Shown here piece by piece: positions 24,346-31,523 of a stretch of 31,523 nt of DNA (position 1 is the first letter of the stretch; each line of letters starts with the position of its first letter). A program made the position numbers and the translations under genes. The DNA comes from CAYNUJ01 sp964573255. GTDB lineage: Bacteria; Bacteroidota; Ignavibacteria; Ignavibacteriales; Melioribacteraceae. Location of the stretch: NCBI GenBank assembly GCA_964573255.1, contig CAZNJB010000038.1, positions 1 through 31,523 of the forward strand, written 5' to 3'. The notes under the pieces were generated by a model. The model saw only the letters and a program-made list of their open reading frames with translations, had not been told where the DNA came from and searched no databases.

Positions 24346-25194
24346 TTATTTAATTTTCATCGATATATCCAATGCATTTACCGAATGGGTTAACGCTCCA
24401 ACTGAAATATAATTAACCCCTGTTTCGGCAATTTCTCTAATGTTATTCAAATTAACATTGCCTGAAGCTTCAGTTTCGGCTCTATCTCCGATTATAGCTA
24501 TCGCTTCCGTCATTAAATCAATGTTCATATTGTCGAGCATAATAATATCAGCTTCAGCAGACAATGCTTCTTCAACTTCACTTAAATTTGTTGTTTCCAC
24601 TTCAATTTTATATTTGTCACCATAAGTTTCTCTAACATTATTCACTGCGTTTGTAATTCCATTGGCAATTTTAATATGATTATCCTTTATCATAACCATA
24701 TCAAAAAGTCCGATGCGATGATTGACACCACCACCGGTTTTTACTGAATACTTGTCCAGCATTCTAAAACCGGGTAAAGTTTTACGCGTATCGAGCAGTC
24801 TGGTATTTGTACCCTCCAATTGTTCAACGAAAAGTCTTGTATAAGATGCAATCCCGCTCATTCTTTGCAAAAAATTTAATGCGGTTCTTTCGCCGGTTAG
24901 AAGAACACGATTATTCCCCCTCAATTCTGCAATTAGATCTCCCGGCATTACTTCGTCACCGTCTCTTTTATGCAGTATCCAAACAATAGATTTATCTTTA
25001 ATTGAATCGAATACCGCTTTGGCAACTGAAAGTCCTGCAATTACACCCTCCGATTTTGCAATAAGCAGAGCATTAGTTTGGCTTTCTTCGGGTACAATTG
25101 CGTTTGTTGTGATATCACCGTCACCGATATCTTCTTGAAGGGCCAGTTCAATTAACGGTTTCGCCCATTTCAATAAATTCTTGTTGCTTTCCAT
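24346..25194 (-). CDS. nadC: Nicotinate-nucleotide pyrophosphorylase (carboxylating)
   Basis: Turns quinolinate and PRPP into nicotinate mononucleotide and CO2. The 282 residues are full length. Signatures are LALQEDIGDGDITT (17-30), GERTALNFLQRMSGIA (101-116), TRKTLPGFRMLDKYSVKTGG (136-155) with the PRPP-contacting Arg and Lys, and KDNH (170-173). The start lies 47 bases inside nadB. It is supported by GAGG seven bases upstream and by the lack of another early Met, although a TTG a few codons on cannot be ruled out. Confidence 0.97.
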   Translation of the reverse strand: MESNKNLLKWAKPLIELALQEDIGDGDITTNAIVPEESQTNALLIAKSEGVIAGLSVAKAVFDSIKDKSIVWILHKRDGDEVMPGDLIAELRGNNRVLLTGERTALNFLQRMSGIASYTRLFVEQLEGTNTRLLDTRKTLPGFRMLDKYSVKTGGGVNHRIGLFDMVMIKDNHIKIANGITNAVNNVRETYGDKYKIEVETTNLSEVEEALSAEADIIMLDNMNIDLMTEAIAIIGDRAETEASGNVNLNNIREIAETGVNYISVGALTHSVNALDISMKIK

Positions 25195-26764
25195 TAAGTA
25201 CCTCGAATTTTATATCGTCATTTATAAATAAAAAATGCCCAAGAAAGTTATCATCAGTTTTGGGATAATCTTCTCGCTGATGACCTCCACGACTTTCCGA
25301 GCGACTATTTGCGGCACGAAGTATCATTCTGCATAAATTTAATAGTCCTTTGGAGATGATACTGTAATATTCATTATTAGCATCTATGGAATCGTACTTT
25401 TTCTCAATATCCGATAAAGCTGCGGATAACTCTTCTCCTTTTCGTAAGATGCCTGCAGAAGAATTCATTAATTCGGCAACATCTTGCTGTAATTCTGAAT
25501 ACTGTTTTAATTTATTTTTATCAATATGAAAGTCATCCAAAAAGCGTTCATCAAAAAGATCGAGTTTAGTTTGATTACTAATTGAATGATTAACAGCTCG
25601 TTTTGCAAACACTAAACATTCGAGCAGTGAATTGCTGGCTAATCTGTTTGCGCCGTGAACACCTGTAGATGCGCACTCACCACAGGCATATAAATTTGCA
25701 AGGTTAGTCCTGCCAAACTCATCAGTTTTTATTCCGCCGATAGAATAATGTGCAGCAGGAGCAACGGGAATCAAATCTTTTGTCATATCCAAGCCCTGTT
25801 CTTTTAACATCTCGGCTATATTTCCGAATCTGTTCAAAATTTTTTCTTGAGGTAAATGCCTCAAATCCAAATAAACATATTCGGAGCCCGTCTGTTTTAG
25901 TTCGGAAAATATTGATTTAGATACAACATCACGGGGAGCTAATTCACCGAGATTATGATATTTGTCCATAAATCTTTCGCCGTTTATATTCAATAAACGT
26001 GCTCCTTCGCCTCGAACCGCTTCGCTGATGAGAAATGTTTTACCAGATTCGGAATAAAATGCCGTGGGATGAAATTGAATGAACTCCATATCCCTGATTT
26101 CTGCGCCTGCATTTTGGGCAAGCCAAATTCCTTCTCCTATTGCAGAGTCGGGATTCGTACTCCTGGAAAATATCCTGCTGTATCCACCTGAAGCAATAAT
26201 TGTATATTTTGCGTGAACCGAAACCGGAGTGCCTTCAGTTAAGTTAACGGCATATGCTCCGAATATCCGATTATTATTTTCAATTAAATGAATTGCTTGG
26301 GTGTTAAAGTGAAAATCAATGTTGGGGATACTGCTTATTATATCTATTAAGAATTTGACCACTTGCTGACCGGTAGCCGAACCGGAGGCGTGCAATATTC
26401 TTCTGTGAGAATGTCCCCCCTCCAATCCGAATAGAATTTCGGAGCCGACTTTGTCAAATTCCATCCCGATATTAATTAATTCTTCGACAGCTTCTTTTCC
26501 TTCTTCTACTAAAATTTGGACTGTTTTTTTATCGCATAGACCCCTGCCTGCGGTAATGGTATCATTAAAATGCAGTTCTGTTGAATCCTGCTGTGATAAT
26601 GCTGCAGCAATACCGCCTTGAGCGAACCAGGAACTGCTAACTTTGTAATCCGATTTAGTAATAACTGTTACACTTCCGTATTTAGAAGCATTGTATGCGG
26701 CAAACAATCCTGCAAGTCCGCTGCCTATAATAAGGTAATCGGTTTCAATGGTTTTACTTCTCAT
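25148..26764 (-). CDS. nadB: L-aspartate oxidase
   Basis: An FAD enzyme that oxidises aspartate to iminoaspartate, the first step of NAD synthesis. The 538 residues have the dinucleotide motif GSGLAGLFAAYNA (14-26), SSWFAQGGIAAAL (44-56), GHSHRRILHASGSATG, FHPTAFY, RGEGARLLN and the C-terminal RAANSRSESRGGHQREDYP helical domain. All are diagnostic of NadB rather than succinate dehydrogenase. Its ATG overlaps the panD stop (ATGA), and its end overlaps nadC by 47 bases. NadB and PanD both consume aspartate, and here their genes are translationally coupled. Confidence 0.97.
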   Translation of the reverse strand: MRSKTIETDYLIIGSGLAGLFAAYNASKYGSVTVITKSDYKVSSSWFAQGGIAAALSQQDSTELHFNDTITAGRGLCDKKTVQILVEEGKEAVEELINIGMEFDKVGSEILFGLEGGHSHRRILHASGSATGQQVVKFLIDIISSIPNIDFHFNTQAIHLIENNNRIFGAYAVNLTEGTPVSVHAKYTIIASGGYSRIFSRSTNPDSAIGEGIWLAQNAGAEIRDMEFIQFHPTAFYSESGKTFLISEAVRGEGARLLNINGERFMDKYHNLGELAPRDVVSKSIFSELKQTGSEYVYLDLRHLPQEKILNRFGNIAEMLKEQGLDMTKDLIPVAPAAHYSIGGIKTDEFGRTNLANLYACGECASTGVHGANRLASNSLLECLVFAKRAVNHSISNQTKLDLFDERFLDDFHIDKNKLKQYSELQQDVAELMNSSAGILRKGEELSAALSDIEKKYDSIDANNEYYSIISKGLLNLCRMILRAANSRSESRGGHQREDYPKTDDNFLGHFLFINDDIKFEVLNGKQQEFIEMGETVN

Positions 26765-27114
26765 TCCGTTATCTTTTTGATTTTGTTGTTTTTATCTACA
26801 AAAACAAGTTTGGGTTTATGCTGTAAGGCTTCTTCCTCTTCGTAATTTGAATAACTGGCAATGATTATTAGATCTCCTTTATGAACCTTTCTTGCCGCGG
26901 CTCCGTTTAAGGTTATGCTTCCTTCGTCTCCGTAAATTACGTAAGTGGAAAATCTTTCCCCGTTAGTTATATTGTAAATATCTACTTTTTCGAATTCCAT
27001 CATATCTGCCGCATCACAGAGTTTCTTATCAATTCCAATCGAACCTTCATAATTTAAATCGGCATCAGTAACTGTAGCTCTGTGAATCTTCGACTTTAAC
27101 AATATTCTTTGCAT
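26761..27114 (-). CDS. panD: Aspartate 1-decarboxylase (pyruvoyl-dependent)
   Basis: Makes beta-alanine from aspartate for pantothenate. The 117-residue proenzyme has the self-cleavage site Gly24-Ser25 in YEGSIGID, which yields the pyruvoyl group, plus catalytic Lys9, Arg54 and Tyr58 and the NGAAARKVHKGD block. The start abuts the coaX stop with no gap (TAG-ATG), and AAAGGG upstream serves as the ribosome binding site. Confidence 0.98.
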   Translation of the reverse strand: MQRILLKSKIHRATVTDADLNYEGSIGIDKKLCDAADMMEFEKVDIYNITNGERFSTYVIYGDEGSITLNGAAARKVHKGDLIIIASYSNYEEEEALQHKPKLVFVDKNNKIKKITE

Positions 27115-27894
27115 CTATTCATTCCCTTTATTTAATTTATACGCTTCATTTAATCCTTCGAGAACCAGAGTTTTTCTGGCTACATCAAATAAACCGGCGG
27201 ATTCGAATAAACTTGAAAATCCCCCGGTTCCTATTATTATTGGTTTTTCTCCCTGAAAAGCTTCCACGGTAACTCTTTTTGTTATTTCATTTACAATTCC
27301 TATCTGTCCGAAGTAAAGCCCCGATTGGATACTTTCAACCGTAGAGCGTCCCACTACATTTTCAATCTCTTTTATTTCAACTCTGGGTAATTGAGCGGTT
27401 TGCTTTTCAAGAGTTTCCATCGAAATTCTTATACCGGGCAAAATTATGCCCCCTAGATATTCTCTCTCTTTGCTAATCACACAAAAAGTTGTAGCCGTTC
27501 CGAAATCAACCACAATTATATTTTTATTCGGATACAATTTGGTGGATGCGATAGCGTTTGCTATTCTATCCGAGCCTACTTCAACCGGATTGCGGTATTT
27601 TATTTTCAATCCGGTTTTAACACCCGGTTTCAAAATAAAAGGATCGATCCCGAAATATTTTAAGCAGCCGTTCCGAAGTGAGTGAATTTTATCTGGAACA
27701 ACTGAACAGAAAGATACTGCTTCAATTTTTTCAGGGAGAATGTCATTTTCTCGTAGGACTTCTTTCAGAAAGAGACCAATTTCATCTGACGAAAATTGTT
27801 GTCTCGCGGTTTTTCTGAATTGGAATATCAGTTCGTCATTGTCGAATACTCCTCCGAATATCTGTGTATTTCCAACGTCGAGTGTAAGTATCAT
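27115..27894 (-). CDS. coaX: Type III pantothenate kinase
   Basis: Phosphorylates pantothenate, the first step of CoA synthesis. This form is insensitive to CoA feedback and needs a monovalent cation. The 259 residues have DVGNT (6-10), VEVGSDRIANA with catalytic Asp109, and DFGTATT (130-136), followed by GGIILPG and GTGGFSS. GGAGG within the last coaBC codons is its ribosome binding site, and the ATG overlaps the coaBC stop (ATGA). Confidence 0.97.
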   Translation of the reverse strand: MILTLDVGNTQIFGGVFDNDELIFQFRKTARQQFSSDEIGLFLKEVLRENDILPEKIEAVSFCSVVPDKIHSLRNGCLKYFGIDPFILKPGVKTGLKIKYRNPVEVGSDRIANAIASTKLYPNKNIIVVDFGTATTFCVISKEREYLGGIILPGIRISMETLEKQTAQLPRVEIKEIENVVGRSTVESIQSGLYFGQIGIVNEITKRVTVEAFQGEKPIIIGTGGFSSLFESAGLFDVARKTLVLEGLNEAYKLNKGNE

Positions 27895-29114
27895 ATTTCC
27901 TCCGAATTGAATAATTTATTTAATTTATCGGCAAGATCGTCAGCGGATTCTGCGAAATATTTCTTACCGCTTTTGGAATAAATTTTAAAGTTGGTTTGAG
28001 TATTTCCCAAACGGTTGTTGAGTGAATTGAATACGACAAAATCAGAATGGGAATGGTCTATCAATTTTTTAATTTCCATTTCCGCCCTTCCGCTCTCGTC
28101 AAATTCAAGAAGTTTGAATGATACCAATTTCACATTCTTATTTTTAGATAGATCTTTTAATGAATCGACTAATTTTTCATTTTTTCTGAATTTAATCGAT
28201 ATACTTTCTGCCTCCGACTTTAACTTATTATCAAGGGGGAGAGTGAAAACCTTATCTCCGACGGTAATTTCCGAAGGTCTGTAATCGCTCACTGCTGCAA
28301 GATGAATGACAGCATCGTAGTGATTGTTTTTTAATTCTTCAAAAAGTGAATTCTTCAATTCATCGAACGTTAAATATTTTTTTATGTTGATTGGTAAATC
28401 CGGAGTAGCAGAATTTGATGCTGCCAATAGAGTTACTTCATTTCCGTTGTAAAATAACCTTTTGGCTATGGTTGCGCCGGTTCTGCCTGTTGACATATTT
28501 GCAATGAATCTTACTCCGTCAATGTTTTCATTGGTACCACCGCTGGTGATTAAAATTTTCTTATTCTTTCCATTTAAATTCATTTTGTTCAAGATGATTC
28601 CGAAGATTTTATCAGGGTCTAATAATTTCCCTTGACCTTCGTCACCACAAGCTAAATACCCTTCGTCAGTGGGAAGTACTTCAACACCCCAAGTTGTTAA
28701 TTTTGCCAAACTTTCCTGAGTGGCAGGATGAGAGAACATTTTTGTATTCATTGCAGGTGCAATTAAATATGGCTTGGACCAATCGCGAGCGAGGAATAAT
28801 GCAGTCACCAAATTATCACCAATTCCGGCGGCAAATTTATTTATAGTATTTGCCGATGCAGGAGCTACAATTGTAAGGTCAGCCCATTTAGCTAAATCAA
28901 TATGACTCATCATCTTTCCTTCATCGAAGGTATCTGTATAAACCGGATGTCCGCACAATCCTTCGAGTGTTGCGTTTCCAATAAAGTCTAACGCGGATTT
29001 AGTTGCAGCTACTCTAACTTCAAAGTTATTCTGCATCAATTTAGAAATTAAGTATGCCGATTTATACGCGGCAATTGAACCGGTTATTTTTACTAATATC
29101 TTATTTTTGAACAT
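27891..29114 (-). CDS. coaBC: Bifunctional phosphopantothenoylcysteine decarboxylase / phosphopantothenate-cysteine ligase
   Basis: 407 residues. The N-terminal flavin decarboxylase (CoaC, about 1-175) has GSIAAYKSA, catalytic His71 in SHIDLAKWADL, PAMN (120-123) and Cys156 in LACGDEGQGKL. The ligase half (CoaB, about 184-400) starts KILITSGGTNENIDGVRFIANMSTG with Asn206. Its later motifs depart from the usual bacterial form. Where E. coli has a KIKK segment with NPD and then GFAAET, this protein has NKLKSEAES...RKNEKLV and VSFKLLEFD, closer to the eukaryotic ligase pattern as I recall it. The gene overlaps panC by 14 bases, with GAGG as ribosome binding site. Confidence 0.95.
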   Translation of the reverse strand: MFKNKILVKITGSIAAYKSAYLISKLMQNNFEVRVAATKSALDFIGNATLEGLCGHPVYTDTFDEGKMMSHIDLAKWADLTIVAPASANTINKFAAGIGDNLVTALFLARDWSKPYLIAPAMNTKMFSHPATQESLAKLTTWGVEVLPTDEGYLACGDEGQGKLLDPDKIFGIILNKMNLNGKNKKILITSGGTNENIDGVRFIANMSTGRTGATIAKRLFYNGNEVTLLAASNSATPDLPINIKKYLTFDELKNSLFEELKNNHYDAVIHLAAVSDYRPSEITVGDKVFTLPLDNKLKSEAESISIKFRKNEKLVDSLKDLSKNKNVKLVSFKLLEFDESGRAEMEIKKLIDHSHSDFVVFNSLNNRLGNTQTNFKIYSKSGKKYFAESADDLADKLNKLFNSEEI

Positions 29115-29856
29115 TATCTATTAACCTCACTTTTCCTAAATAAACTGCTCCATATCTTCTATTATTTATAGATGTGATATAATCAACTCTAAAACCAATT
29201 TTTTCGAGTTCTTCAATAACAGCCTCATCGCTTAGATTGCTGGAAAGGATTTCGTAAAATTTTGGGGCTATCTCCCTTTCACTCGGGGTAAGTCTTAAAT
29301 TTCTTGAACTCATTGCAAGTCCGTCGCTTTCCCTAACTATTGGACATGGTACGATTTCCACATCCATAAAAAATGCATTTACCATTCCTTTTATCAGTTC
29401 CAACTGTTGATAGTCTTTTTCCCCGAAGTATGCTCTTTTCGGTTTTATTATATTGAATAATTTCATTACAACTGTTAGAACACCTTTAAAATGCCCCGGT
29501 CGGCTTGCACCGCACAAAATATTGCTTAATTCAGTTTCGAGAATTTGATATTTATAATTGTCAGGGTATAAATAGTTATATTCGGGATTGAACAGATAGT
29601 CTACTCCCGAACGTTCCAGCAAAGCTATATCTTGTTCCAACAATTTGGGATAGTTTTCAAGGTCGCTTGCATTATCAAATTGTGTGGGATTCAAGAAAAT
29701 GCTTACGACTGTAATGTCGTTATCGCTCAATGATTTTTCAATTAAAGAGAGATGTCCCTTGTGCAAAGCGCCCATTGTTGGAACAAAACCAATGGTTTTC
29801 CCTGCGAGAAACTTTCTTTCACTTAACCAAAATTCTTTATCCTTAAATACTTTCAT
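29101..29856 (-). CDS. panC: Pantothenate synthetase (pantoate-beta-alanine ligase)
   Basis: Joins pantoate and beta-alanine with ATP to give pantothenate. The 251 residues have FVPTMGALHKGHLSLI (24-39, HIGH-like), FLNPTQF, CGASRPGHFKGVLTVV, the ATP loop FGEKDYQQL and VRESDGLAMSSRN. It is about 30 residues shorter than E. coli PanC. The missing part is in the C-terminal lid domain, between the SSRN block and the final KVRLIDN. The start overlaps the panB stop (ATGA). The active-site residues are intact, so it should be functional. Confidence 0.97.
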   Translation of the reverse strand: MKVFKDKEFWLSERKFLAGKTIGFVPTMGALHKGHLSLIEKSLSDNDITVVSIFLNPTQFDNASDLENYPKLLEQDIALLERSGVDYLFNPEYNYLYPDNYKYQILETELSNILCGASRPGHFKGVLTVVMKLFNIIKPKRAYFGEKDYQQLELIKGMVNAFFMDVEIVPCPIVRESDGLAMSSRNLRLTPSEREIAPKFYEILSSNLSDEAVIEELEKIGFRVDYITSINNRRYGAVYLGKVRLIDNVQK

Positions 29857-30644
29857 TTGTAACTCTCAACTTCGGATGGGAAACTTTCTTTCTTTACATC
29901 AGCCGAATATTCATTCAATGCATTTTTAATCAGTTCATATCCGTTAAGATATTTCCTCAAAAATTTTGGACTGAATGCTTTTGTTAATCCGAGTAAATCT
30001 TGAAGAACCAGAATTTGTCCGGATGTAAATTTTCCGGCACCGATTCCGATTGTCGGAATATTTATTTCATCGGTGATTTGTTTAGCCAAATTTGAGGGTA
30101 TCATTTCAAGAACAATAGCGAAGCATCCGGCTTTAGCAAGTGCCTTTGCATCCTCCAGAATTTTTTGCGCCGTATCCTCTTTCTTTCCCTGTAATTTGAA
30201 ACCACCGAATTTATGAACGGATTGAGGAGTTAACCCCACATGTCCCATAACGGGGATGCCGCTATTCGTTAAATATTCAATATCGTATAATGTATCGCCG
30301 GCTCCTTCAATTTTTATTGCTTGAGCGCCGGATTTAAATAATTTATCAATAGATTCCACTAAAAATTCTCGACTCTTTTTATGTGCTAAAAAAGGCATAT
30401 CTGCTATCAGCAGTTTATCGGGCAAACCTTTTCGTACAGCGCGAGTGTGGTAAGCAATCATATCTACATCGGCGTTAACTGTAGTTTTATATCCGTGCAT
30501 TACCATCGCAGTACTATCTCCGACTAATACAGCGTCTATTTCACTTTCGTTTATTATGCAAGCCGACCAATAATCATAACAAGTCACCATTGTTATTTTT
30601 TTACCGGCATCTCTATTTTTTTGAAAATCTTTAATTGTATCCAT
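29853..30644 (-). CDS. panB: 3-methyl-2-oxobutanoate hydroxymethyltransferase
   Basis: Adds a hydroxymethyl group from methylene-tetrahydrofolate to ketoisovalerate, giving ketopantoate. The 263 residues are full length. Metal-binding Asp43 (LVGDS) and Asp82 (IADMPF), catalytic Glu180 (VLEMIP), MGHVGLTPQ and TIGIGAG are all present. The ATG shares one base with the upstream stop (TAATG), and AAGGAG lies in the last codons of the upstream gene. It is the second gene of the operon. Confidence 0.98.
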   Translation of the reverse strand: MDTIKDFQKNRDAGKKITMVTCYDYWSACIINESEIDAVLVGDSTAMVMHGYKTTVNADVDMIAYHTRAVRKGLPDKLLIADMPFLAHKKSREFLVESIDKLFKSGAQAIKIEGAGDTLYDIEYLTNSGIPVMGHVGLTPQSVHKFGGFKLQGKKEDTAQKILEDAKALAKAGCFAIVLEMIPSNLAKQITDEINIPTIGIGAGKFTSGQILVLQDLLGLTKAFSPKFLRKYLNGYELIKNALNEYSADVKKESFPSEVESYK

Positions 30645-31354
30645 TATTTTCTCCTTTTACCAAAATAATATTGGTAGAACGCATCGTACAGTTCTGATAA
30701 TTGTGTCTCCTTCAATGCTTCTGCCTGTTTGTCTATAGTTTTCCAATCTTTTCTTGAAAACGGTCCGGTTAAGTAATTGGAGTTAGAAAAAAAGTTATTT
30801 AATGTTTGATATAAAAATGGTTTTAAGATGTTTTTAGGTAATCCAATTTTACTGTTAAATTCATCTTCAACCGCTTTCCAAAGAATAAAAGCAAAATTTC
30901 CTGCGATGGAACACAAAGAGTGATAAAGGGATTTTTGTTCAGCATCAATTTGATAACTTTTATTCGGTAATTCGGGGAAGAGTTCAGAAAATGATTTTTT
31001 CCCTTTAATCGTAACAAACGGGATGGATTTGTAAATGTCTATCGAATAGATTTCGTCTGAAAAAGTCATCAAAGGGTGTACGGATTCGCTTCCATCAATT
31101 TCTAATGCGCCCGAAAAATGAATAATTCTGTGTGGAGAAATATTGAGCTCTGTTAAGGACTCCACAAAATTTTGCAGAGCGTTGTCAGAAATTGCTAGCA
31201 GGATTTTATCACATTTATTCAACTCACTTTCGAGTGGAGAATTCCGGGATTTTTCCCATTGGAGATACTCCACCCCGAGCAAATTAAAGTATGCACAAAA
31301 ATGTTTGGCTAGCTTTCCACCGCCAATAATTAGATATGGGGTTTTCTCATCCAT
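30644..31354 (-). CDS. Rossmann-like/DUF2520 protein, candidate ketopantoate reductase (PanG-like)
   Basis: 236 residues. The N-terminal half is a Rossmann-type NAD(P) domain (YLIIGGGKLAKHFC, then DKILLAISDNAL). The C-terminal half matches DUF2520: SVHPLMTFSD (His93-Pro94), a helical GNFAFILWKAVED segment, and LTGPFSRKD (195-203). It is shorter than many DUF2520 proteins (about 280). It is first in the pan-coa-nad operon, one base from panB. The operon has panB and panC but no panE or ilvC, the usual enzymes for the step between them. PanG of Francisella and Enterococcus is a ketopantoate reductase of this general type as I recall, so this role fits. The 169 bases upstream hold the promoter region and a short AGCCG/CGGCT dyad (31413-31434). 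Confidence 0.8.
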   Translation of the reverse strand: MDEKTPYLIIGGGKLAKHFCAYFNLLGVEYLQWEKSRNSPLESELNKCDKILLAISDNALQNFVESLTELNISPHRIIHFSGALEIDGSESVHPLMTFSDEIYSIDIYKSIPFVTIKGKKSFSELFPELPNKSYQIDAEQKSLYHSLCSIAGNFAFILWKAVEDEFNSKIGLPKNILKPFLYQTLNNFFSNSNYLTGPFSRKDWKTIDKQAEALKETQLSELYDAFYQYYFGKRRK

Positions 31355-31523
31355 ATTAGGTACTTGTCTTTCTGATCAAGTCCTTAGATATTATGTTAGA
31401 GTGATTATCTGTAGCCGTTTATAAAAAATCGGCTCATTTAATAACCCAAATATATGCAAAATTTATGAAGTCGAGAAATTGAATCGAATCTGATCGGCGC
31501 TTGATATCATCTAAAATTATTAA

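Noticed and set aside
31413..31434. AGCCG/CGGCT dyad upstream of the DUF2520 gene as a terminator or riboswitch
   Set aside because: The stem is only 5 bp, the AT-run is in the loop rather than after the stem, and no known riboswitch pattern is visible.

Overview
The window is AT-rich chromosomal DNA and almost entirely coding. There is no rRNA, tRNA, CRISPR array, transposase or phage gene that I can see. The gene content and style suggest a free-living member of the Bacteroidetes/Chlorobi branch, most likely an Ignavibacteria-type organism: AT-rich coding with many Ile/Lys/Asn codons, lipoproteins, outer-membrane barrels, FecR-like and DUF2203 proteins, Na+-coupled amino-acid transporters, and complete NAD and pantothenate routes. 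No phylogenetic marker is present, so this placement is an inference.

Layout. (1) 1-3854, plus strand: an Lrp/AsnC regulator directly upstream of glnA (class I glutamine synthetase), a strong terminator, then cmoA-cmoB, which make the 5-oxyacetyl modification of tRNA wobble uridine. (2) 3879-7849, minus strand: two Na+-coupled amino-acid transporters of different folds (AGCS and NSS) in tandem, and an alpha/beta hydrolase. (3) 7925-15200, plus strand: the most unusual part. A membrane-anchored CHASE2 sensor fused to a sigma-54 AAA+ activator domain (with a GAFTNA loop in place of GAFTGA) is followed by an almost perfect sigma-54 promoter, a lipoprotein gene with its own terminator, and three tightly packed envelope genes: a second lipoprotein, a beta-barrel/transglutaminase-like fusion, and a FecR-like/helical-repeat periplasmic protein. 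It looks like a one-component envelope-sensing circuit. (4) 15260-17789: DUF2203 protein (plus), a lysine-6-dehydrogenase-like oxidoreductase (minus), and an OsmC protein with a yeast-type cytosine deaminase (minus). (5) 17926-22952: a possible remnant of an outer-membrane barrel gene, a GH20 hexosaminidase coupled to a short-chain dehydrogenase (plus), and an ALDH4-type pyrroline-5-carboxylate dehydrogenase (minus). (6) 23392-31354, minus strand: nine head-to-tail, mostly overlapping genes in the order DUF2520 (candidate ketopantoate reductase PanG), panB, panC, coaBC, coaX, panD, nadB, nadC, nadA. Together they make 4'-phosphopantetheine from ketoisovalerate and aspartate, and nicotinate mononucleotide from aspartate.

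Common threads are amino-acid nitrogen handling (glnA, Lrp, symporters, P5C and lysine dehydrogenases), cofactor synthesis starting from aspartate, and envelope sensing through sigma-54. All family calls come from motif and sequence recognition by eye. No database search was run.
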